Positions 1-8,485 of a stretch of DNA of 64,000 nt are shown here, in pieces. This DNA is from CAUZIZ01 sp965218775 (GTDB lineage: Bacteria > Acidobacteriota > UBA6911 > RPQK01 > JAJDTT01), in NCBI GenBank assembly GCA_965218775.1, contig CBDCLS010000006.1:1860001-1924000 (forward strand), read 5' to 3'. The notes beneath the pieces are model-generated. The model saw only the letters and a list, made by a program, of their open reading frames with translations, was not told the origin of the DNA and ran no database searches. Position 1 is the stretch's first letter, and the number at the start of each line of letters is the position of its first letter. The position numbers and the translations under genes are program-made.

Positions 1-417
1 TGTCCAATTTGCCTTCGTCAAGGGGGCCGATATCGAGGTTGGCCCGAAGTTGTGGCTCAGGTCAAGCGCGATCTTGTCGGCGAAGCTACCGGTATCGCCG
101 GCGAACGTGATCACCACTACGGGGAGGCTTCCGGCCCACACATTGATGAGCTGCCCCATGCATTGGGCGAGCCCGGCCCCCAGGTGGACCACCATCACCG
201 CCGGTTCACCCCTCACCTGCGTATAACCACCGGCCATGGCGGTCACAGTTCCCTCGTGCAGCGCCAGGATTCCGTGGATGTCCGGGTGCGCATGCAGCGA
301 ATCGAAGAAACTCGCCTCTCGTGATCCGGGGTTGTAGAAAACGTACTTGACTCCCAAAGCTGCGAGCTGCTCGACCATGATCTGTGACGGAGTAGCGGTA
401 ATCGGTCTCCTGGACAT
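1..417 (-). CDS. ThDP-dependent decarboxylase/acetolactate synthase-like enzyme, N-terminal part (cut by window edge)
   Basis: The reverse strand reads 139 codons from ATG (415-417) to the window edge with no stop. A good ribosome binding site (GGGAGG) lies about 7 bases before the ATG. The translated part looks like the PYR (N-terminal) domain of thiamine-diphosphate enzymes of the benzoylformate decarboxylase / acetolactate synthase type: an early YVFYNPGS segment, then ALHEG, whose Glu corresponds to the ThDP-activating glutamate of the family, then AMAGGYTQVRGEPAVMVVH. The substrate cannot be told because the central and C-terminal ThDP-binding domains lie outside the window. Family is fairly sure, exact reaction is not. 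Confidence 0.8.
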   Translation of the reverse strand, partial: MSRRPITATPSQIMVEQLAALGVKYVFYNPGSREASFFDSLHAHPDIHGILALHEGTVTAMAGGYTQVRGEPAVMVVHLGAGLAQCMGQLINVWAGSLPVVVITFAGDTGSFADKIALDLSHNFGPTSISAPLTKANWT

Positions 418-511
418 GTTCCCTCCCGAGGGTATCAAGTTGAGATCCGGTCAGCGAGAATGGCCGGGTGGAGCCATTGTACAGGGGGCACCGTGGTGAT
501 GATGCCCCGTA

Positions 512-1297
512 TTGGGATATGAGGCTATTAAAGCCCGCATTTCTCATCGCCTGTCGCAGCGAGGCGTCGCAAGGGCCGTCCTGGCAAGGCTTGCGACCGA
601 GACCACTCGTGGCAAGCCCCTCGAGGAGATGTATACCAATGGTATTACCCGCTATTCCCGAGCTCCTCATGTGTATCTGGCCTTTCCGAAGCGCTTTGTT
701 CCCTGGAGAACACTCATTGACGATGTGCCCCATGCAGGAGCTTCTGATGCAGTCTTCATGAGCAGTCGTGATGGGCTACATTGGGACCGTCGATTCATGG
801 AAGGTTTCATCCGTCCAGGTAGAGACCGGCGCAATTGGGTTCACCGCAACAACATGCCGGCGATCGGGATCCTGTCCACGGCAGCGGACGAGATTTCCCT
901 GTACGTCGTCCGGAATTACACCTTTCCGACGGTCCACCTGGAACGTATGGTCGTTCGGACCGACGGTTTCGTTTCAGCCCATGCAGGCTACGAGGACGGC
1001 GAACTTCTTACCAAGCCCCTCGTTTTCGAGGGAGGCAACCTGGTTCTGAACTTTGCCACCTCGGCCGCAGGCAGCATCCGATTGGAGATTCAGGACTCCC
1101 GCGGGAATCCGCTGCCGGGTTTCGCTCTTGAGGAATCACCGATGATCTGGGGTGACGAGATCGAGCATTCGGTGAGCTAGGAGCGAAGTCATGCCAAGGC
1201 AACTTCAGACACGCCTCTGAGAAGGATTGCAGGGAAGCCGGTACGACTGAGGTTTGTGATGAAAGACGCGGATCTCTACTCCCTCAGGTTCAGGTAG
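512..1297 (+). pseudogene. Decayed glycosidase/sialidase-like gene, C-terminal part, with in-frame stop
   Basis: This reading frame is related to the C-terminal part of the large protein at 3306-5999: both have DGFVS, a TKP(L/F)(V/I)F segment, an IEVQD/LDVNG-like stretch and a final LRF..K.A.LYS.. motif. The frame is open from about 512 to an amber TAG at 1178-1180. The same frame then continues after the stop to 1297 and contains the rest of the conserved end (GKPVRLRFVMKDADLYSLRF). The stop falls where the relative has Trp in its HTVTW motif (here HSVS followed by TAG), so a single TGG to TAG change explains it. No convincing start or N-terminal half is visible upstream; 468-510 in another frame may be a shifted remnant. 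Called a pseudogene by inference. Confidence 0.7.
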
Positions 1298-1375
1298 ATA
1301 AGGGCCAGGAGGTCGGCGCTCTGACTTCGAGACGGGGCACGAGTACGACCATCTCTTTGAATCGGACTTCAGGCG

Positions 1376-1570
1376 TCAATCATCTTCGCGAGATGCCTCG
1401 ATACTGGGTTCGCCTTCATGATTGATTGAGACTCCAAGCTCGATGGGTCGGCAGCATACGGAGCAGTCTTCAACGTATTCTTGAAATGCGATGGAGCAGT
1501 CGACGACTACCTCAACGCGTTCGCCGAAGTAGGGGCAGGCGATCGGGATTACTTCTAATTCGTGTGTCAC
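1376..1570 (-). CDS. CPXCG-type cysteine-rich small protein with an altered first zinc knuckle
   Basis: A 64-residue protein from GTG at 1568-1570; a longer GTG start at 1607-1609 would add 13 residues, but family members usually begin just before the CPXCG motif. The sequence ACPYFGE...VVDCS...QEYVEDCSVCCRPIEL matches the small Cys-rich CPXCG family, thought to be zinc-binding. The second Cys of CPXCG is Phe here (TTC, one base from TGC), while the later CSVCC is intact. It lies just downstream of a DinB-family gene on the same strand. The altered knuckle could abolish metal binding or be a mutation or read error. Cellular role is unknown. Confidence 0.7.
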   Translation of the reverse strand: MTHELEVIPIACPYFGERVEVVVDCSIAFQEYVEDCSVCCRPIELGVSINHEGEPSIEASREDD

Positions 1571-1610
1571 ATCTCGGTGATTCTGGCCGAAATAGCCCGT
1601 GAGGGCCACC

Positions 1611-2150
1611 CTAGGGAAAGTCGGGATGACTCTTGATGGCTTGAATCTGGGCCAGGTGGCGATCCATGTGAAAGCTCAGGAATTCGAGGCGTTGGCGTGC
1701 ATCGAGAGGCCCAGACAGGTAGTGGGGATAGATGGCCCGAGAGAGATCTAGTCCCTGGAGCACTGGCTGGAGAGTCTCCAGGACGGACTGCCCCGCTTCT
1801 AGGCGAGCAACCCAGTAGGCCAGCGTCCCTTCGCCCGCGGGCGTAGCTCCGGGCGGTGCCTTCTCCCTTGGCTTCCAGGTCTTGGCAACCACCTCTTCAA
1901 TCGGTACCCCTTTGTGGACTGGCTCGCCGCTCCAGACAGGGGTTCCATTGCGGAGTCCTTCAGCAGCTCGCCAGATGAAATCGAGTCCGTTCAGCTCGGC
2001 CAGCACCAGATGCTCGACCTGCTCCTGCAGTGACCATCGTTCAGCGGCCGGTTTGAACCCAGCCTGGGCAGCAGACAGACCATCGACAGCGTTGATCACC
2101 TCACAACGGGAGGCTGCGGCCTTGGCAATCAGCTCAGGAACATCTCTCAT
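1611..2150 (-). CDS. DinB-family protein (first of two)
   Basis: A 179-residue protein that looks like a DinB/DUF664-type four-helix bundle. Candidate metal-ligand histidines are His47 (in QEQVEHLVL) and His161/His165 (in LSFHMDRHLAQ), the usual spacing for this family. Such proteins are often small-thiol-dependent transferases or stress proteins, but no specific reaction can be given. The ATG start at 2148-2150 has a GAGAGG upstream that is rather close. It lies between the CPXCG gene and a second DinB-family gene on the same strand, about 110 bases from the latter, so an operon is possible. Confidence 0.75.
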   Translation of the reverse strand: MRDVPELIAKAAASRCEVINAVDGLSAAQAGFKPAAERWSLQEQVEHLVLAELNGLDFIWRAAEGLRNGTPVWSGEPVHKGVPIEEVVAKTWKPREKAPPGATPAGEGTLAYWVARLEAGQSVLETLQPVLQGLDLSRAIYPHYLSGPLDARQRLEFLSFHMDRHLAQIQAIKSHPDFP

Positions 2151-2259
2151 AACCTCTCGCGCTCCAAACTGCCAGATCAGTAAACCCGAAAACTTGCGGT
2201 CTCAGGAAAGTGTCGTGACGACCCCTCTGGCCAAGTGCTCAGCCATACTGGATGCTCCC

Positions 2260-2871
2260 TCAGGTTTGGTCGGGTCGTTCGGTTGGCGGCAGATCTCCAG
2301 GTCCCGGAAGCCCTCGCTTTTTTCCCCCCTGAAGTTCTCCATCCACGAGTTCCTGGATACTCGAGTAGGCATAGATTGTCGGGGCCTGATTCTGCATCAG
2401 ACCACCGGTATCGGCGGTAGGGCCGTAGGTGCTGTGAAGGTTGTGGTTAAGCATGCGCAGCAGCGCAGTCTGCTGTCCGCGGTGATGGGCCGTGTGTGCG
2501 ATTCGGCGCATCATGACCCAAGTGCGTGGGCGCTGGACGTCAAAGAACTGCACGATCTCCTCCCACCAGGCACCCTGCGTCTGTTTCAATCCCTCGAGCC
2601 TGTTTCGAGAGTCCTCCTTGTATCTCAGAATAAAGCCAATTCTGGTCTCTTCTTCGGGTAACGGACGCGCCTTTACATCGATTCCCAGGATGTTGCGAAA
2701 CCAGAGGTCCTCACTCACGCATTGGTGGATCATTTGCTCGAGGACGCTTCGGCCGCGGGGGTCGAGCGTATGGGGGCGAAACTGCAGGTCCTGATCGGCA
2801 AACATGCTCCAGGTACCGAGGACCTTGACTGTCTCTGTGGCGTAGGTGTCAACGATGAAATCATAGTGCAT
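2260..2871 (-). CDS. DinB-family protein (second of two)
   Basis: A 203-residue DinB-like protein. His49 (EQMIHQ) and the cluster His126/His129/His130 (RRIAHTAHHRGQ) match the three-histidine metal site of DinB/YfiT proteins better than in the neighbouring paralogue. The C-terminal 40 residues are low-complexity, Pro/Gly/Lys rich, and probably disordered. A GGGGAA element lies upstream of the ATG at 2869-2871. The two DinB proteins share the fold but little sequence, so an old duplication or independent recruitment are both possible. The substrate is not identifiable. Confidence 0.75.
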   Translation of the reverse strand: MHYDFIVDTYATETVKVLGTWSMFADQDLQFRPHTLDPRGRSVLEQMIHQCVSEDLWFRNILGIDVKARPLPEEETRIGFILRYKEDSRNRLEGLKQTQGAWWEEIVQFFDVQRPRTWVMMRRIAHTAHHRGQQTALLRMLNHNLHSTYGPTADTGGLMQNQAPTIYAYSSIQELVDGELQGGKKRGLPGPGDLPPTERPDQT

Positions 2872-3221
2872 GGAAGTTCCCCAGGAGGGAAAGCCGAAGC
2901 CGGCCCTCCTCTTTTTCTAAAGGGTTCACAGTTTGGACAGGACCTTAATAATTAGAACAGTGCTCAAAGGCTACTTATTGATTTGAGAAAGCCGGTTCAG
3001 GGACAGCGCCCAGACTATCGGTGGGATCCCAGGGTGTCAAGAAAGCCTGCTTCCTGCTTCCTGCTCCCATGCGGCCTGTCAGAGCTCATCCAGCAGCGGG
3101 ATTGCCGCGCCTCCTGTGACAGTGTACAGTCCGACCGGCCTGGTCCCAACCGATTCGGCCATCAAGAAGGAGGGACGATGAGAATAGCCCTGGGCACAAG
3201 TAGCAACGAAGGAGCAGCTAG
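2872..3221. other. Gene-poor stretch
   Basis: About 350 bases between the start of the second DinB-family gene and the hairpin repeat at 3222. Short frames exist on both strands but none has a recognisable domain or a convincing ribosome binding site. Promoters for the leftward DinB gene are expected here, but I cannot point to a clear one. Confidence 0.4.
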
Positions 3222-3303
3222 AGCGTGGCGGCGGTCTCCAGGCCGCCGTGCATCGAGCCAAAGGCTCGAAAGAAGAAGACTTCAGCGTGGAGACCGAAGC
3301 CTC
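3222..3303. repeat. Imperfect hairpin repeat, copy 1 (second copy at 29564-29641)
   Basis: An outer imperfect stem (GGCGGTCTCC near 3229 against GGAGACCGAAGCC near 3290) encloses an inner perfect hairpin, CGAGCC-AAA-GGCTCG (3254-3268). Roughly three quarters of the bases match the copy near 29.6 kb, including the run GAGCCAAAGGCTC and the following AAGACTTC. It begins only a few bases after the stop codon of the leftward gene at 3306, so it may act in the 3' end of that transcript or simply be a non-autonomous repeat. Confidence 0.6.
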
Positions 3304-3305
3304 GG

Positions 3306-5999
3306 TTAAGGTCCAAGAGGAAACAAAAATGAATAGAGCTTCGCGTTCTTGAGGTGGAACCGCAGCTTGATCGCCTTTCCGGCCAGGGAGCTGATGTCGC
3401 TGCGCCCCTTCCAGGTCACCGTGTGGCCTAAGGCATCTTTTTCGAGGGGATCGCAATCAGCTTTGGTGTAACCAACCAGAGGAATCCCGTTCACGTCCAG
3501 GACCTCTACTAAAGCACGTCCGCCCTCGGCGTCGGCATTGATCACGAGCTTGGATCCGGCAAAGATGAAGGGTTTCGTGGTGACCGTTCCGCCGCCCTCT
3601 ACCGCATCGATCGATACGAAACCGTCCAGACGCAGTTTTGCCAGACCGATGCCGTTGGGGAAGTCATCGACTCCGGGTGGCGGAGTGTGATTGTGGTCGA
3701 CACCGTAACCCGTGTAGTAGATCCAGATTTCGTCGCCCTTTACGAAGGGGGCCTGCAGTGGGTAGAGGGAGCCCCAGTCGAAATCGCCAACTCGAGTTGA
3801 GGGCGCCAGGAAGGCATCTCGGTCCCCGGTTCGCCGCCAGTTTCGCCCGTCGCGGGACGAGGTCAGCTGAACCCCACCGCGGCAGTAGTCAGGATCGTAG
3901 GTGAAGACGGTCGTGAGTCCGATCCTTAAGCCTTCGTATAGGAGAACCTCCATGTTGTAGAACTGATCTCGATTGAGGGGGTCTCCTGCATCCGGTCCCA
4001 CGATCACCCGGTAGTTGGTCCAGTGGATGAAGTCGCTGCTTTCGATCTGGGCGACTCGGCGGATGCTGTGGTTCTCGGGAGCGCGATTCTTTTGGGGGTC
4101 CCAGAGCTTGCGCCAGCCCTCCCGGGCTGCCGGGTCGCTCACAAGTCCAGGCCGCACTTTGGAGATCCGACCGGTGCGGTCCCGGATGATTCCGGTGTAC
4201 CTGCCGAGACCCTCGTCCCAGTAGGCGATCATCTGACTGTCGTGGCCAGGAGGCTGGAAAAAGACCGCCTCTCCGTTGTTGTACGGTGTCCAGCGCAGAC
4301 CCTCCGCCGAGTACGAGGCGTAGATCTTGTAGTCGCCCATCATGTGGAGCATCTTGTAGCGCTTGGTTGGGTCGCTCTCGCGATGGTCGTCGAAGACGCC
4401 ACTGGCGAGGCCGCTGTGACGCATCACGATGTTGTTGTACTTCGTACCTCGGTACTCGAAGATCTGCAGCCACGGCTTGTCCCAATGGATCCCGTCGACG
4501 CTGGAGGCGAAACAGAGTACGGAGTCCTCATCGCCACCACTGCCGGCGTGGAGGCTGTACCACATCTTGAAAACCTGATGCTTCTCGTCGTAGAGAACGC
4601 TGCCAAAGGAATGGGGCATGCCCGCCGCCCAGGACGGGTCGCCCTTCGCTGCCATCGACAGTACCGGATTGCCCTCAAACCTGACCGGCTGGTTCAAGGT
4701 CTGCTGCGTCCCTTCGAGGGTTTCAATGAGGAAATCGTCGACGAATAGCTGCCTCTCGTCTCCCAGTGTAATCGGTTTATCCTCCGGCGTCAGGAGGCTC
4801 CAAAAGACGCCCTTAACCGAAAGGGACGACCCGGCGCTCTGGGCATGTACCGTCAGAAAACGGTTCGGTGAGAGCTCGACGGTCGGTGTAGTAAACGAGA
4901 AACCGGGAGGATACGGAGTGATGACGAAATCCCTGGCACGGTTCATCGCCCGTGTGCCCGTCCCGGTTCCGTCGACCCAGGTTCTGCCCCCGTCGAGGCT
5001 GACGTTGACGACCAGCTGATAGGAGCGTGGTCCGGCGGAGGTATGGGGAGCGACGACCACGTTGTCGTCTGTCCACAGCATCGTGCCGCGGTGGCTGTAG
5101 TAACCGAGATAGCTGTCCGGGACTTCTGTGAAGCTGCGTCCTCCGTCCTGCGATTCCAGGAGGATGGCACCCTTCCAGGGTGACGAGGTCTCAGTTGGAG
5201 CGCCTGCCTCTCGAGCCACGGTGGCCGCATCCTCTCCCCGAAGAAGCTTCCGCTGCTTACGGGTCATGGCGAGGACGCGATTTGTATCGCGGGGATCGAC
5301 CGCGTAGCAGGTCTCCGCGACATGGGGGTGCACCTCGGTGGGATCGCCCCAGGTCCGGCCCCCATCGCCCGACCGGATCAGGGTCTCGTGAAAGCCGGGG
5401 CGTGACTGGTCCTCTTGCTGATAGTCGTCGTGGTCCTGGTAGCGGAGACCCACGCCCAGCACCATGGTTCCGTCTGGCTGCTGGAAGAAGGTGTTGTAAT
5501 CGTTGAAGCAGAAGGCGTAGGGACGCTCGGGGTCGGGGGCGAGTCTAGTGTAGTCGATTCGAGTGGTTGTCCAGGTCAGCTTAGAGCCGCTAGATTCTCG
5601 GGAGACTGAGACGAAGAGATCCGAGCCCCCACCGCTCTGGTGCATGAGCCAGACGCGGCCGTCGCGGCTGATACCAAGTCCGTGAAAGACTTGACCCGGC
5701 GGTGCATCGGGCAATTCGACTTCGATCTTCTCCCAACTCACTCCCAGATCAGTGCTACGCAGGAGAACGGGCAGAGTCTGCACGTTGATGAGGATGGAAC
5801 CGTCGGGATGGCGTTTCATGCCAAGCATCGCCCGTTCGAGCTTCAGGTCCGGCGCTGGAGAAACGATGGTTGTTCGCATCTCGATCTTGACTTCAGCACG
5901 ATGGTTGTCTCCAGCGGCTGCCAGGATGCTGCTAGCGACGACGCAGGTAACGCAGAGCATCAAGATGAAACTGGGGAGGCGATTACATGATCTCGTCAT
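3306..5999 (-). CDS. Secreted sialidase-like / glycoside hydrolase-like two-domain protein
   Basis: About 897 residues from ATG 5997-5999, chosen because an AGGAG lies about 8 bases upstream and a signal peptide follows directly (SFILMLCVTCVVASSILAAA). Residues 30-400 look like a sialidase-type beta-propeller: several Asp-box-like motifs (SGDGGRTWGD, SQDGGRSFTE, SLDGGRTWVD). Residues 410-800 resemble five-bladed glycosidase-like proteins of the GH32/43 kind (FVDDFLIET, SSVDGIHWDKP, SSRDGRNW), and the last 100 residues form a beta-rich end domain (LDGFVS...TKPFIFAG...KLRFHLKNAKLYS). The likely role is exported carbohydrate binding or hydrolysis; catalytic residues and substrate cannot be assigned. 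The decayed gene at 512-1297 is related to its C-terminal half. Confidence 0.7.
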   Translation of the reverse strand: MTRSCNRLPSFILMLCVTCVVASSILAAAGDNHRAEVKIEMRTTIVSPAPDLKLERAMLGMKRHPDGSILINVQTLPVLLRSTDLGVSWEKIEVELPDAPPGQVFHGLGISRDGRVWLMHQSGGGSDLFVSVSRESSGSKLTWTTTRIDYTRLAPDPERPYAFCFNDYNTFFQQPDGTMVLGVGLRYQDHDDYQQEDQSRPGFHETLIRSGDGGRTWGDPTEVHPHVAETCYAVDPRDTNRVLAMTRKQRKLLRGEDAATVAREAGAPTETSSPWKGAILLESQDGGRSFTEVPDSYLGYYSHRGTMLWTDDNVVVAPHTSAGPRSYQLVVNVSLDGGRTWVDGTGTGTRAMNRARDFVITPYPPGFSFTTPTVELSPNRFLTVHAQSAGSSLSVKGVFWSLLTPEDKPITLGDERQLFVDDFLIETLEGTQQTLNQPVRFEGNPVLSMAAKGDPSWAAGMPHSFGSVLYDEKHQVFKMWYSLHAGSGGDEDSVLCFASSVDGIHWDKPWLQIFEYRGTKYNNIVMRHSGLASGVFDDHRESDPTKRYKMLHMMGDYKIYASYSAEGLRWTPYNNGEAVFFQPPGHDSQMIAYWDEGLGRYTGIIRDRTGRISKVRPGLVSDPAAREGWRKLWDPQKNRAPENHSIRRVAQIESSDFIHWTNYRVIVGPDAGDPLNRDQFYNMEVLLYEGLRIGLTTVFTYDPDYCRGGVQLTSSRDGRNWRRTGDRDAFLAPSTRVGDFDWGSLYPLQAPFVKGDEIWIYYTGYGVDHNHTPPPGVDDFPNGIGLAKLRLDGFVSIDAVEGGGTVTTKPFIFAGSKLVINADAEGGRALVEVLDVNGIPLVGYTKADCDPLEKDALGHTVTWKGRSDISSLAGKAIKLRFHLKNAKLYSFLFPLGP

Positions 6000-6192
6000 G
6001 GGAAGCTCCTGTGTGTCTGTGCCTGAACGTCCCCACCGCGGAGAGCTCAGTCGCCGGGCGGGTGTCCTATTCTGTTTCCGAAGGCCGTCAAAGTCCACAC
6101 TCTGGGCGCAGGTGAGTGGGAATCGAGTCAGTCCTCAGGCTGGCTTGAGAGGCGTTGAGATCCGGCGGGACACTGCCTTGCTGGACAGTAAT

Positions 6193-6369
6193 TCACGCCA
6201 GAGGGTAACGACTGGCAAGGCCCGGAAAACGCATGAAATCACGATCAGCGGTGTGCACTGTGGCACGGTGTGCAAGGGCAATCGCCGCGATCTGAGCATC
6301 CGAGACCAGATTGCCACCCGCCGGGCCTCGACCTTTGATTCCCAAAACGTTAGCCTGATAGCCACCTGA
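6193..6369 (-). pseudogene. VapC-type PIN-domain toxin remnant
   Basis: The reverse strand between 6369 and a TGA at 6193-6195 encodes GGNLVSDAQIAAIALAHRAT, then VHTADRDFMRFPGL and a short tail. This is the characteristic C-terminal part of VapC PIN-domain ribonucleases: the LVSDAQIAA helix carries one conserved acidic residue and TADRDF carries two others. The N-terminal half with its first catalytic Asp and any VapB antitoxin are absent, and a stop lies just upstream in frame. It is therefore read as the leftover of a toxin-antitoxin locus. Confidence 0.75.
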
Positions 6370-6409
6370 TCAGCCGGTGAAGGTGAACCAGCAGAAGAGG
6401 AGAAATCAA

Positions 6410-8443
6410 GTGTCCCAGGACGTTCGGGACGAGAGTTCCGGGAGCCAGGACCCTACCAATTCTGAGCGAGTTGTAGCGGCTGGAAAGATGGCACCCTGGA
6501 CGGTCGACCGCCTACCGTCGCCGCCGCCGGACCGCTTCCAGCTCCGTCGAATCCTGGGGCCGGGTCTGCTCATGGTCGGTTTGGCCATTGGCGGAGGCGA
6601 ATGGCTCACCGGTCCTGCTCTGACCGCACAGTATGGTGGCACCCTGATGTGGATCGCCACCCTCAGTATCTTGTTCCAGGTTGCTTACAACCTGGAGGTG
6701 ATGCGTTACGCCCTTTATTGCGGCGAACCCATCTTCACAGGCTTCTTCCGAATACGGCCGGGACCCGCCTTCTGGACCTGGGTCTATCTGATTGTTGACT
6801 TCGGCGGTATCTGGCCCTACGTATCCGCCAACGCCGCGGTGCCACTGGCTGCTGCCTTTCTCGGACATCTGCCAGGAGACCTGCCGACGGCTTACCTTTC
6901 GGTGGAACAGGTCAGGGCCGAAAGTGGACTGGCCAGGTCGGTGGTCCAGGAGATGTCCGAGCATCCGGAGCGACTCGGTTTGTCCCAGGATGTCGCGCTC
7001 AAGACTGGGCTTCCCCTAGAGCTGATGCGAGCCATGGAGCTCCATCCCGAGAAGTTTGGCGCGACCCAGAATTGGAGACCTTTCCCCAGGCCGCTCACTG
7101 AGTGGACCGGGCAAGAGTCGGTGGACGAGGTCGTGAGACGAACCGGTCTGGCCCGCGTGGTCGTGGAACAGGTGCGTCGAAATCCGGAGCTTTTCGCCTC
7201 CGAGGACGTGGTGATCGCGGAAACCGGTCTCCCGCCCCCGATCGTGGAAGACATGGCTCTTCACCCGGAACGGTATCGGAGCACGTCCCAGTGGAAGCCA
7301 ATTCCAGGGATCGTGGTCGACCGTTGGATCGGACCGGAGCGCAGGACCCTGAACTGGCTGGGATATGCGATCTTCATCGCGGCGCTTCTCCCCTTGGTTT
7401 TTGGCGGGAAGGTTTACAACACCGTCGAAAAAGTGATGGCCGCCAAGACAGTTCTGGTCCTGAGCTACCTCACCTTTTTAGGTATTTTCTATGTCGATTG
7501 GCATGTCTGGGTCGAGATCTTTTCGGGGTTTGTCAGGTTCGGAGCGCTGCCGGTTGTCAACGGACACCAGATCACCTGGTCTGAGCTCGTCAAGGGGACC
7601 TTTGGTATCGGGGGACAGCAGCCGGTCCTGGATATCGCCCTGCTGGCGACCTTTGCCGCTATTGCCGGGGCCGGTGGAATGGGGAACGCCAGCTTTTCCA
7701 ACTACGTCCGCGATAAGGGCTGGGGAATGGGGCAGCGCGTGGGAGCCATCGCCAGTGCCATCGGGGGTAAGCACATCAGTTTGTCGCATCAGGGCAAGGT
7801 CTTCGAGGTAACCTCGGAATCAAAGAAACTGTGGCGAGGCTGGCGTCGGGTGACGATCCGGGATCAGCTCGGCATCTGGCTTGTTGGCTGCATCCTGGGC
7901 ATGGGAATCCCCGCGCTCCTTTCGCTTCAGTTCGTAGCGGGGCGCCAGGTACGTGGAGATTCGCTAGCCGCCATGACAGCCGAGGGAATCGTGCAGCAGA
8001 CGGGAACTCCGATCTTCTGGTTCCTCACGCTGTTGTGTGGGTTTCTGGTACTGGGACCGTCGCAGACGGCGGGTGTGGACACCTTCGTTCGCCGCTGGAC
8101 GGATCTTATCTGGACCGCCAGCGGCCGTGCCAGAAGTATGGGTGACGAGAAGGTCAAGTACGTGTACTACTCGCTGATGGCAGCCTATGCGCTCTGGGGA
8201 ATCGTAGCGCTGACCCTGATTCCCGACCGCATGATGATAGTGAAGGTGGTCGGTGTTCCCTTGAACTTCGGCCTGGGTTTCTCCGCCCTCCACACCTTGG
8301 TGGTCAATTGTCGCCTTCTTCCTCGGGAATTGCAGCCCAACTGGTTCATGCGGCTGTGCCTGCTGGCCTGTGGCGTTTTCTTTATCGGGATTGCGTGCTT
8401 TGCCAGCGCCGGCGTCCTGCGCGACCTGGGTATGCTGAGATAG
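6410..8443 (+). CDS. Nramp-family-like divalent metal transporter with a duplicated repeat insert
   Basis: About 677 residues from GTG 6410, preferred over GTG 6377 because AGGAG lies 7 bases upstream. A hydrophilic 40-residue N-terminus leads into a polytopic membrane protein resembling Nramp-like transporters of planctomycetes and relatives (GPGLLMVGLAIGGGEWLTGP in the first membrane segment, then helices to the C-terminus). Residues about 164-310 form a soluble insert between membrane segments made of two copies of a 73-residue unit. Each unit holds two helical repeats of about 27 residues (TGLxxxxVxxMxxHPE) followed by a W.P.P......W.G.E linker. The substrate is inferred from the family only. 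A hairpin follows the stop codon. Confidence 0.7.
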   Translation: MSQDVRDESSGSQDPTNSERVVAAGKMAPWTVDRLPSPPPDRFQLRRILGPGLLMVGLAIGGGEWLTGPALTAQYGGTLMWIATLSILFQVAYNLEVMRYALYCGEPIFTGFFRIRPGPAFWTWVYLIVDFGGIWPYVSANAAVPLAAAFLGHLPGDLPTAYLSVEQVRAESGLARSVVQEMSEHPERLGLSQDVALKTGLPLELMRAMELHPEKFGATQNWRPFPRPLTEWTGQESVDEVVRRTGLARVVVEQVRRNPELFASEDVVIAETGLPPPIVEDMALHPERYRSTSQWKPIPGIVVDRWIGPERRTLNWLGYAIFIAALLPLVFGGKVYNTVEKVMAAKTVLVLSYLTFLGIFYVDWHVWVEIFSGFVRFGALPVVNGHQITWSELVKGTFGIGGQQPVLDIALLATFAAIAGAGGMGNASFSNYVRDKGWGMGQRVGAIASAIGGKHISLSHQGKVFEVTSESKKLWRGWRRVTIRDQLGIWLVGCILGMGIPALLSLQFVAGRQVRGDSLAAMTAEGIVQQTGTPIFWFLTLLCGFLVLGPSQTAGVDTFVRRWTDLIWTASGRARSMGDEKVKYVYYSLMAAYALWGIVALTLIPDRMMIVKVVGVPLNFGLGFSALHTLVVNCRLLPRELQPNWFMRLCLLACGVFFIGIACFASAGVLRDLGMLR

Positions 8444-8447
8444 GTCA

Positions 8448-8474
8448 AGATTGCCCCGCCCACTGGGGCGATCT
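8448..8474. terminator. Possible bidirectional terminator hairpin between convergent genes
   Basis: AGAT-T-GCCCC, a seven-base loop and GGGGC-G-ATCT form a near-perfect 10-base-pair stem between the stop of the transporter and the stop of the leftward acetyltransferase. There is no clear T-run on either side, so termination by the intrinsic mechanism is only a guess. Confidence 0.35.
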
Positions 8475-8485
8475 CGGTTCTCGCT

